A stretch of DNA of 5,137 nucleotides from Actinomycetota bacterium (lineage in GTDB: Bacteria; Actinomycetota; Acidimicrobiia; Acidimicrobiales; Ilumatobacteraceae), in contig SXYT01000165.1 of NCBI GenBank assembly GCA_005788205.1, positions 1 to 5,137 on the forward strand, given 5' to 3'. Below are positions 1 through 5,137 of the stretch, one piece after another (position 1 is the stretch's first letter; every line of letters starts with the position of its first letter). Under the pieces are notes generated by a model. That model ran no database searches and was not told where the DNA came from. It saw only the letters and a list, made by a program, of their open reading frames with translations. Both the position numbers and the translations under genes were made by a program.

Positions 1-971
1 CCGCGTACATGACCCGTGCGACCTACCTCACGTTCTTCGGTGAGCCCCGCGGCGCCGCGGCGGGCGAGCACCATGACGAGCACGGTGATGCACACGGCGA
101 CGACGCGCACGCGGTCCACGGCGATGACCACGCCCATGACGCCCATGATGCGCATGATGCTCATGATGCGCACCACGGGCCGCACGAGTCGCCCGCGCTC
201 ATCACCGTCCCGCTCGTCATCCTGGCGACACTCGCGATCGGGTCCGGTCTGCTGAATGCCGTGCCCTTCGGGCACAGTTTCGAGCAGTTCACGAAGTGGG
301 TCGAGCCGCGGGTCGAGGTGGTCAGCCCCACCGGGCTTGCGACCGTCGTCGGCGGCCCGGGTTCCTCCCGTATCGCCGCGGAGGAGTCCTCCGGGGAGGA
401 CGGCGGCTACCACGACTCGCCGTGCGGTACCGAGACCCCGAAGGACGGAATCTGCGTTGCGCCACAGCTCAGCCACGCCAAGTTCAAGTGGTCGAAAGCT
501 GCGCTGTCGATGTTCATCGTGCTGCTCGGCATGGTCACCAGTTGGGTGCTGTGCGTCCAGCTCTACGGGCGGAAGAACAAGGCACTCGTGGGTCTCACGG
601 AGCGGAACGCGCTGCTCGGCAGGGGCTACCGCTTCCTCGTCAACAAGTACTACCTGGATGCCCTCTATGAGAACGTGATCGTGCGCGGCATCGCCCACCC
701 GGTCTCGGCCGCTGCCTACTGGGTCAACCAGAACATCCTCGACGGCGCCGTCAACGGTGCCGGGAACACGACGCGCAAGGTGTCAGGCTGGGTCTACCGC
801 AACCTGGACCAGCGTGTGGTGGACGGCGCCGTCAACGCGTCAGGTGAGGCCGCCCGCGGCCTCGGCGGGTTCCTGCGTCCTGTCCAGTCCGGAAAAGTCA
901 ATCAGTACGGAGCACTGCTGTTCGGCACTGCCGCCATCGGTGCACTCGTACTCGTCATCATCAATACCTGA
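1..971 (+). CDS. nuoL: NADH-quinone oxidoreductase subunit L, C-terminal part (5' end outside window)
   Basis: This is the distal antiporter-like proton-pumping subunit of the complex I membrane arm. The frame is already open at the left edge (first full codon at position 3, reading AYMTRATYLTFFGEP), so the Met at position 9 is internal; the typical NuoL motif at the end of TM13 confirms this. About 322 codons remain of a family usually 610-680 residues long. Counting from the Met at 9: His/Asp-rich loop at 20-59, TM14 at about 62-87, a loop with C139 and C149, TM15 at about 163-187, then the region of the lateral helix that runs along NuoM and NuoN (about 195-296, with RGYRFLVNKYYLDALYENV), and TM16 at about 299-318. 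The lateral-helix region contains a duplicated DGAVN segment absent from E. coli NuoL as I recall it. The antiporter core residues lie upstream. nuoM follows after 14 nt. The NuoL assignment is firm; organism-specific extensions are described separately. Confidence 0.95.
   Translation, partial: AYMTRATYLTFFGEPRGAAAGEHHDEHGDAHGDDAHAVHGDDHAHDAHDAHDAHDAHHGPHESPALITVPLVILATLAIGSGLLNAVPFGHSFEQFTKWVEPRVEVVSPTGLATVVGGPGSSRIAAEESSGEDGGYHDSPCGTETPKDGICVAPQLSHAKFKWSKAALSMFIVLLGMVTSWVLCVQLYGRKNKALVGLTERNALLGRGYRFLVNKYYLDALYENVIVRGIAHPVSAAAYWVNQNILDGAVNGAGNTTRKVSGWVYRNLDQRVVDGAVNASGEAARGLGGFLRPVQSGKVNQYGALLFGTAAIGALVLVIINT
135..173 (+). repeat. 9-bp tandem repeat encoding (His-Asp-Ala)n in NuoL
   Basis: Four consecutive 9-bp units of the form CAT-GAY-GCN start at 135, 144, 153 and 162, followed by a further His codon at 171. 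They encode His-Asp-Ala four times and then His. Unit length is a multiple of three, so gain or loss of a unit keeps the nuoL frame. The repeat is the core of a longer stretch (66-185) with 14 His and 12 Asp/Glu in 40 residues. The near-identical units suggest replication slippage, with the acidic/His composition kept by selection or simply tolerated in a flexible loop. Confidence 0.85.
741..837 (+). repeat. Duplicated 16-bp segment in the NuoL lateral-helix region
   Basis: GACGGCGCCGTCAACG occurs at 741-756 and again at 822-837, exactly 81 bp (27 codons) apart and in the same frame. Each copy encodes DGAVN and begins with the 12-bp palindrome GACGGCGCCGTC. At the protein level the match extends with scattered identities (G252/G279, R256/R283, G260/G287, counted from the Met at 9), so the region looks like an old internal duplication of a 27-residue amphipathic unit just before the last membrane helix. 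A similar doubled segment is, to my recollection, common in actinobacterial NuoL. Confidence 0.6.
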
Positions 972-976
972 GGGAG
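970..976 (+). promoter_or_regulatory. Ribosome binding site of nuoM
   Basis: The purine run GAGGGAG lies 9 nt upstream of the ATG at 986 and overlaps the nuoL stop codon (969-971). It is the clearest Shine-Dalgarno-like sequence at the gene junctions in this window. Its overlap with the upstream stop suggests coupled translation of nuoL and nuoM. Confidence 0.65.
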
Positions 977-985
977 CAATTCAGC

Positions 986-2527
986 ATGGAAGTCCTGAGC
1001 GACCACAACTGGGTGCTGTCAGTCGGCACGTTCCTGCCGCTTGTCGGCGTTCTCATCATGCTCTTCATCCCGAAGGGCGAGGAGGCGCTGACCAAGGCGG
1101 TGGGTCTCGGCACGGCAGTCGCCACGCTCGCCGTGGGCATCTTCACCATGGTGCAGTTCGACTACGGCAAGGCCGGCGAGATGCAGTTCGTCGCCGAGCA
1201 CGACTGGATCTCGGTCATCAAGTCCTCGTACTACATCGGTGTCGACGGCATCAGCCTGCCGCTCTACTTCCTCTCCATGGTGATCACGGTGCTGGTGATG
1301 ATTTATTCCTGGGACCACGTGCCGTCACCGGGCAACCCGAAGGCTTTCTTCAGTCTCATGCTCGTGCTGCAGACCGGCATGGCGGGCACCTTCATTGCGC
1401 GTGACCTGATCCTGTTCTTCGTGTTCTTCGAGCTGGTCCTGTTGCCGATGTACTTCATGATCGGTGTCTGGGGCGGCGAGAACCGCCAGTACGCGTCGCT
1501 GAAGTTCTTCCTCTACACGATGTTCGGTTCGGCGCTCATGCTGGTCGCGTTCCTCGCCCTGTTCTTCAAGACCGGCGCGGAGTCGTTCTCCATCCCGTAC
1601 CTGGTGGAGAACGGCGGTGCGATCGCGAAGAACATCCAGGTCTGGATCTTCGCGGGCATGTTCGTCGGCTTCGCTGTGAAGGTGCCGATGTTCCCGTTCC
1701 ACACGTGGCTGCCCGACGCCCACACCCAGGCGCCCACGCAGGGCTCGGTCATCCTGGCCGCCATCCTGCTGAAGCTCGGCACGTACGGCTTCGTCCGCAT
1801 CGCCATCCCGATCCTGCCCGATGCGGCAAAGGAGTGGGCACCTTGGATCGGCCTGCTCTCGGTGATCGGGATCATCTACGGTGCGCTCGGCTGCCTCGCC
1901 CAGACCGACATGAAGCGCCTCATCGCCTTCTCCTCCGTCGCGCACATGGGCTTCGTGATGCTCGGCATCTCCACTCTCACCCCGTTCGGCCTCAACGCGG
2001 CGATGTTCGGGATGGTCGCTCACGGTCTCATCACGGGCATGTTGTTCTTCGTGGCCGGGTCGGTGAAGGAGCGGTACCACACCCTCGAGATCAAGCGTCT
2101 CTCGGGCATGCTCAAGCAGGTGCCGCGACTCGGCTGGATCCTCGGTTTCTGTGCCATGGCATCACTCGGCCTGCCCGGTCTGGCGGGGTTCTGGGGCGAG
2201 TTCCCGGCGATCCTCTCGGCGTACCAGCCTGCCGAGGGCCTGCCGGTCGAGACCTTCCGCACCTACATGGTCATCGCTGCCCTCGGCACGGTGCTGGCGG
2301 CCGGCTACCTGCTGTGGCTCTACCAGCGCACCGCGTTCGGCGAGCCGACAGCGGAGTTCGCGCCCGGCCACGGCCACGACGAGGACATCCACGACGTGAG
2401 CACCTTCGAGTGGATCGCGTGGACGCCGTTGCTGGTTGCCATCGTGGTGTTCGGCGTCTACCCACAGCTCATGTTCAAGGTTCTCGACCCCGCGGTCAAC
2501 GTGACCCTGAAGGCGTTCGGGGGCTGA
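986..2527 (+). CDS. nuoM: NADH-quinone oxidoreductase subunit M
   Basis: This is the middle antiporter-like proton channel of complex I, a polytopic membrane protein of 513 residues (E. coli NuoM is about 509), so it appears full length. The proton path residues known from E. coli can be located by their motifs: TM5 Glu at E149 (FFELVLLPMYFMIG), TM7 Lys at K232 (AVKVPMFPFHTWLPDAHTQAP), TM8 Lys at K263 (LLKLGTYGFVR) and TM12 Glu at E405 (GFWGEF). Glu rather than Lys at the last site separates NuoM from NuoN. About 14 membrane segments are visible, including 9-29, 119-138, 139-159, 171-194, 252-273, 284-304, 335-358, 425-447 and 476-498. QTDMKRLIAFSSVAHMG (306-322) is the usual TM9-10 block. 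The TM13-14 loop carries a short His/Asp cluster (461-470). The ATG start has a good ribosome binding site and gives the expected N-terminus. nuoN begins 4 nt after the stop. No truncation or missing key residue. Confidence 0.97.
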   Translation: MEVLSDHNWVLSVGTFLPLVGVLIMLFIPKGEEALTKAVGLGTAVATLAVGIFTMVQFDYGKAGEMQFVAEHDWISVIKSSYYIGVDGISLPLYFLSMVITVLVMIYSWDHVPSPGNPKAFFSLMLVLQTGMAGTFIARDLILFFVFFELVLLPMYFMIGVWGGENRQYASLKFFLYTMFGSALMLVAFLALFFKTGAESFSIPYLVENGGAIAKNIQVWIFAGMFVGFAVKVPMFPFHTWLPDAHTQAPTQGSVILAAILLKLGTYGFVRIAIPILPDAAKEWAPWIGLLSVIGIIYGALGCLAQTDMKRLIAFSSVAHMGFVMLGISTLTPFGLNAAMFGMVAHGLITGMLFFVAGSVKERYHTLEIKRLSGMLKQVPRLGWILGFCAMASLGLPGLAGFWGEFPAILSAYQPAEGLPVETFRTYMVIAALGTVLAAGYLLWLYQRTAFGEPTAEFAPGHGHDEDIHDVSTFEWIAWTPLLVAIVVFGVYPQLMFKVLDPAVNVTLKAFGG

Positions 2528-2531
2528 TCAC

Positions 2532-4040
2532 GTGCTGAACGCACTCGCCGCCTCCGAATGGACGGCACCCGTCATCGACTACCACGCGATCGCGCCCGAG
2601 GTCGTCCTCGCCGGCGGTCTCGTGCTGCTCCTGCTGCTGGACCTTTTCCTGAGCGACGCGAAGAAGTGGGTCCTCACGCCGGTCGCCGGCTTCACCCTGC
2701 TCGGTGCGTTCATCCCCGTCCTCACGGTTGCCCTCAACACTGACGGCGCCAGGTCCATGCTGGACGGCCGCTACGTCGTCGACGACTTCAGCCTGGTCCT
2801 GAAGGCCCTGTTCCTGCTCGCCGGTTACGTGGTGGTGCTCATCTCGGCCGACCACATCCGCGAGGGCAACTACTACGAGGGCGAGTACTGGTTCCTGCTC
2901 CTCACCAGCATCCTCGGCATGGTGATGATGGCGAGCAGCCGCGACCTCGTCTCCATCTTCGTGTCGCTCGAGTTCCTCTCGATCCCCGCGTACATGCTGG
3001 CGGCCTGGAAGAAGCGCGACCCGAAGAGCAACGAGGCCGGCATCAAGTACTACCTGCTGGGTGTCTTCGCATCAGCCGTGATGCTCTACGGCATGTCGCT
3101 GCTGTACGGCATCGCCGGGTCCACCAAGCTCGTCGACATCGGCTCGGCACTGGGGGAGAACCTCACGTCGATCCGCGCGCTGGCGGTGCTCTTCGTGGTG
3201 ATCGGTTTTGCCTTCAAGGTCTCGGCCGTGCCGTTCCACACCTGGGCACCCGACACCTACGAGGGTGCGCCCACTCCCGTGACCGCATTCCTGTCGGTCG
3301 CCTCAAAGGCCGCCGGCTTCGTCGCGCTCGTCACCGTGGTGTTCGTGGGGTTCCCCGGCAGCCACGAGGTCTGGCAGCCGGTGTTCTGGATCCTCTCGGC
3401 GCTCACCATGACTGTCGGCAACGTGATGGCGCTGCGCCAGTCGAACATCGTGCGCATGCTCGCCTACTCGTCCGTCGCCCAGGGCGGCTTCATCCTCATG
3501 CCCCTCGCCGTCGCAGGCATCGAGGGTGTCCAGCAGGCGGCCCTGCGCTCCGTGGTGACGTACCTGCTGCTGTACGCGGCCACCAACCTCGGTGTGTTCG
3601 GGATCATCATCGCTGTCGCCCGCAAGACGCGCAGTGGTGAGATCTCCAGCTACGGAGGCCTGTTCGGGTACGCACCCGGCCTCACCGTGCTCATGACGAT
3701 CTTCATGGCCTCGCTCGCCGGCATCCCGCCTCTCGGCGGCTGGTTCGGCAAGTTCACCGCGTTCCAGGCACTCATCTCCGCCGGCACCAACTGGAGCTAT
3801 GCGCTCGCCGTCATCGGGGCCGTCAACTCCGTGGTCGCGTTCGGCTACTACGGCGGAATCCTGCGCGAGATGTGGATGAAGCCCGCACCGCTCGGTGACA
3901 CTTCGCCCGTGACGGTGCCGTCGGCCATCGGTGTCGCCCTCGCCATCACCGGCGGCTCCACCCTCGTGCTCGGCGTCCTGCCCGGGCTCGTCCTCCACTT
4001 CGGTGACCTCGCCGGTCTCACCGGTGCCCTCGGCGGCTGA
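2532..4040 (+). CDS. nuoN: NADH-quinone oxidoreductase subunit N
   Basis: This is the antiporter-like proton channel of complex I nearest the quinone-side subunits, 502 residues, a normal length for the family. The start is GTG at 2532, 4 nt after the nuoM stop. The only upstream G-rich tract is GGGGG at 2519-2523, so translation probably depends on coupling to nuoM; no nearby in-frame ATG competes. Key residues are present: TM5 Glu at E147 (SLEFLSIPAYML), TM7 Lys at K229 (GFAFKVSAVPFHTWAPDTYEGAP), TM8 Lys at K259 (ASKAAGF) and TM12 Lys at K407 (PPLGGWFGKF). Lys at the last position is the NuoN signature. Approximate membrane segments include 18-40, 47-70, 84-106, 118-157 (two), 169-193, 213-232, 245-270, 280-300, 304-327, 338-363, 383-400, 422-446 and 461-488. 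The 3' end overlaps the start of the methyltransferase gene in another frame. Nothing is missing or broken. Confidence 0.97.
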   Translation: MLNALAASEWTAPVIDYHAIAPEVVLAGGLVLLLLLDLFLSDAKKWVLTPVAGFTLLGAFIPVLTVALNTDGARSMLDGRYVVDDFSLVLKALFLLAGYVVVLISADHIREGNYYEGEYWFLLLTSILGMVMMASSRDLVSIFVSLEFLSIPAYMLAAWKKRDPKSNEAGIKYYLLGVFASAVMLYGMSLLYGIAGSTKLVDIGSALGENLTSIRALAVLFVVIGFAFKVSAVPFHTWAPDTYEGAPTPVTAFLSVASKAAGFVALVTVVFVGFPGSHEVWQPVFWILSALTMTVGNVMALRQSNIVRMLAYSSVAQGGFILMPLAVAGIEGVQQAALRSVVTYLLLYAATNLGVFGIIIAVARKTRSGEISSYGGLFGYAPGLTVLMTIFMASLAGIPPLGGWFGKFTAFQALISAGTNWSYALAVIGAVNSVVAFGYYGGILREMWMKPAPLGDTSPVTVPSAIGVALAITGGSTLVLGVLPGLVLHFGDLAGLTGALGG

Positions 4041-5052
4041 CGACCTGCGCGCCGCGATCGCGGCGGCCGGCGGGGGGATCCCCTTCTCCCGCTTCATGGA
4101 CATCGCCCTCTACGGCGGGCACGGCTTCTACGTGTCCGGCGGCAGCGCGGGCCGTCGCGGTGACTTCATCACGTCGCCCGAGGTCGGTCCGCTCTTCGGG
4201 ACGGTGCTCGCCGGGTGGATCGACGCGGAATGGGAGCGTCTCGGCCGCCCCGGGGAGTTCACGGTGGTGGAGGCGGGAGCCGGGCCCGGCACGCTCGCGC
4301 GGTCGGTGCTCGCCGCGGCACCCCGGTGCTCGGGTGCGCTGCGGTACGTGGCGGTGGAGACCTCCGCGGCGCAGCGGGAGCGTCACCCGGAGGGCATCGA
4401 GTCCGTCGCCACGATGCCGGTGCGCGTGGACCACGGCGTCATCATCGCGAACGAACTGCTCGACAACCTGCCGTTCTCGCTGTGGGTGCACGACGAGGGC
4501 TGGCGCGAGGCACACGTGACGGTCTCCGGCGACGGATTCGCCGAGGTGCTGCGCGCCGGTGAGCCTCCGTTCCCGCTGAAGCCTGGTGCACCGCACGGTG
4601 CGCGCGTCCCCGTGCAGACCGCCGCGGCCGGGTGGCTCCGCGACGCGCTCGGCTCGCTCGCGCACGGGTCTGTGCTGGTGCTCGACTACTGCACTGCGCG
4701 CACCGTGGAGGCGGCGGCGATGCCGTGGCGGGAGTGGTTGCGCACGTACGCCGGCCACGGGCGCGGCGGCCACTACCTGAGGAACCCCGGCACCCAGGAC
4801 ATCACGGCCCAGGTGATGGTCGACCAGCTCGCCGCCGTGCGCGAGCCTGATGCCGTGCGCAGCCAGTCCCAGTTCCTCCAGCGCTGGGGGATCGACGACC
4901 TGGTCTCCGAGGGCATCCGCGTGTGGCGCGAGAACGCCGCCGCACCCACCCTCGCGGCGATGAGGATGCGCAGCCGCGTGAGCGAGTCTGAGGCGCTGCT
5001 CGACCCCTCGGGGCTCGGTGCCTTCACCGTTCTCGAGTGGCGCACCGGCTGA
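4003..5052 (+). CDS. SAM-dependent methyltransferase, MidA/NDUFAF7 family (DUF185, COG1565)
   Basis: A predicted soluble class I methyltransferase of 349 residues from this start. Numbered from 4003: family N-terminal block PFSRFM (27-32) and ALYGGHGFY (35-43); GDFITSPEVGPLFG (53-66); SAM-binding motif I VVEAGAGPGTLA (88-99); VAVETS (116-121), probably motif II; ANELLDNLPF (149-158), the family motif after strand 4; VLVLDYC (224-230), where many relatives have DYG; PWREWLRTY (241-249); GTQDIT (263-268); and GLGAFTVLEW near the C-terminus. There is no signal peptide or membrane segment. In mitochondria, NDUFAF7 dimethylates an arginine of NDUFS2, the NuoD homologue, during complex I assembly; a parallel role here is inferred from family plus position behind nuoN. 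The start is uncertain: GTG at 4003 overlaps nuoN by 38 nt, GTG at 4024 by 17 nt (342 residues). Neither has a Shine-Dalgarno sequence, suggesting reinitiation after nuoN. Family assignment is solid; the substrate is not known. Confidence 0.9.
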   Translation: MTSPVSPVPSAADDLRAAIAAAGGGIPFSRFMDIALYGGHGFYVSGGSAGRRGDFITSPEVGPLFGTVLAGWIDAEWERLGRPGEFTVVEAGAGPGTLARSVLAAAPRCSGALRYVAVETSAAQRERHPEGIESVATMPVRVDHGVIIANELLDNLPFSLWVHDEGWREAHVTVSGDGFAEVLRAGEPPFPLKPGAPHGARVPVQTAAAGWLRDALGSLAHGSVLVLDYCTARTVEAAAMPWREWLRTYAGHGRGGHYLRNPGTQDITAQVMVDQLAAVREPDAVRSQSQFLQRWGIDDLVSEGIRVWRENAAAPTLAAMRMRSRVSESEALLDPSGLGAFTVLEWRTG

Positions 5053-5086
5053 CCGGTCCCGTCAGGGAAGGCTGACCGTCGTCAGG
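5047..5086. repeat. Imperfect tandem duplication of a small inverted repeat at the operon end
   Basis: GGCTGACCG occurs at 5047-5055 and 5070-5078, and CGTCAGG at 5060-5066 and 5080-5086. The two units differ by 3 nt in the middle. Each forms a 5-bp stem CTGAC/GTCAG: 5049-5053 with 5061-5065 (7-nt loop), and 5072-5076 with 5081-5085 (4-nt loop CGTC). The first copy spans the methyltransferase stop codon. With no T-tract on either strand, a rho-independent terminator is possible but weakly supported; an old local duplication is the simpler reading. Confidence 0.5.
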
Positions 5087-5137
5087 TCCGGCGCCGTGAA
5101 CGGTGCCGTGCCGGCGGGGCGTGTCATGCCGGCGGCG
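5062..5137 (-). CDS. Possible 3' end of a convergent gene (partial, unidentified)
   Basis: On the - strand a frame enters from the right edge and ends at a TGA at 5064-5062, 9 nt beyond the methyltransferase stop on the other strand. The visible C-terminal residues are AAGMTRPAGTAPFTAPDLTT followed by VSLP. The tail looks protein-like, and another - strand frame is closed by a stop here, but only 24 codons are visible and a third frame is also open. I do not recognise a family. The tail-to-tail arrangement would make this the boundary of the nuo transcript. It could equally be noncoding sequence. Confidence 0.35.
   Translation of the reverse strand, partial: AAGMTRPAGTAPFTAPDLTTVSLP

Noticed and set aside
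66..185. The short repeats considered as a CRISPR-like or regulatory repeat array
   Set aside because: Units are 9 bp with no spacers, stay in the nuoL frame and encode a His/Asp/Ala loop at a place where NuoL commonly has His.
1325..2080. Long open frame on the - strand across nuoM (251 codons)
   Set aside because: Its translation is dominated by Arg, Glu, His, Asp and Gln with no recognisable domain, as expected from the antisense of a G/C-rich membrane-protein gene. It lies wholly inside the well-supported nuoM.
1705..2538. 277-codon + strand frame overlapping the second half of nuoM
   Set aside because: Low-complexity Arg/His/Pro/Gly translation, out of frame with the conserved NuoM sequence; a product of high G+C.
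3931..4002. Earlier GTG at 3931 as start of the methyltransferase
   Set aside because: It would add 24 Ser/Pro-rich residues with no family similarity and would overlap nuoN by 110 nt. The sequence there is explained by the NuoN C-terminal helix.
4074..4083. Perfect palindrome GGGGATCCCC as a possible operator
   Set aside because: It encodes the conserved Gly-Ile-Pro stretch before PFSRFM, is a single copy, and lies inside the coding region with no promoter nearby.
4096..4098. ATG at 4096 as start of the methyltransferase
   Set aside because: It would remove the conserved PFSRFM block. The G-run at 4072-4077 is also too far upstream (18 nt) to be its ribosome binding site.
3303..4103. Long open frame on the - strand across nuoN (266 codons)
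   Set aside because: Same biased charged composition and no family motif; it is antisense to conserved nuoN coding sequence.
4018..4773. Long open frame on the - strand across the methyltransferase (251 codons)
   Set aside because: The + strand frame has a full set of family motifs; the antisense frame is Arg/His/Gly-rich with none.
5109..5135. TGCCGGCGG repeated at 5109-5117 and 5127-5135
   Set aside because: Short GC-rich words recur by chance in such DNA, and the stretch may be coding on the - strand; not enough to call a site.

Overview
The window is the tail of a nuo operon, encoding the membrane arm of respiratory complex I (NDH-1, NADH:quinone oxidoreductase). It appears to come from a high-G+C actinobacterium. 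The DNA is strongly G/C-biased at third codon positions. Two features resemble actinobacterial rather than proteobacterial homologues: the extended C-terminal part of NuoL (two copies of a DGAVN-type segment before the last membrane helix) and the terminal methyltransferase (PWREWLRTY, PGTQDIT and GLGAFTVLEW blocks). The class Acidimicrobiia is my best guess from remembered sequence style, but I cannot verify it here.

Layout, all on the + strand: the C-terminal half of nuoL (open at the left edge, stop at 971); nuoM (986-2527); nuoN (GTG start at 2532, stop at 4040); and a MidA/NDUFAF7-family (DUF185, COG1565) SAM-dependent methyltransferase whose start lies inside the end of nuoN and which stops at 5052. 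Spacings are 14 nt, 4 nt and a reading-frame overlap, so the four genes are very probably one transcript. I see no internal promoter. After 5052 there is an imperfect tandem duplication of a small inverted repeat (5047-5086). On the - strand an open frame runs in from the right edge and stops at 5062, perhaps the 3' end of a convergent gene.

NuoL, NuoM and NuoN are the three antiporter-like proton channels. The key charged residues can be found in NuoM (E149, K232, K263, E405) and NuoN (E147, K229, K259, K407); the corresponding part of NuoL lies outside the window. The methyltransferase is the most suggestive neighbour. Its eukaryotic relative NDUFAF7 methylates an arginine of the NuoD homologue NDUFS2 and is needed for complex I assembly, so its position directly behind nuoN fits a maturation role. 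That role is inferred.

I see no mobile element, CRISPR array, RNA gene or clearly new system. The points worth a second look are the gene linkage, the His/Asp-rich loops of NuoL and NuoM at equivalent positions, a Cys-containing outer-loop insert in NuoL, and the small duplicated inverted repeat at the operon end.
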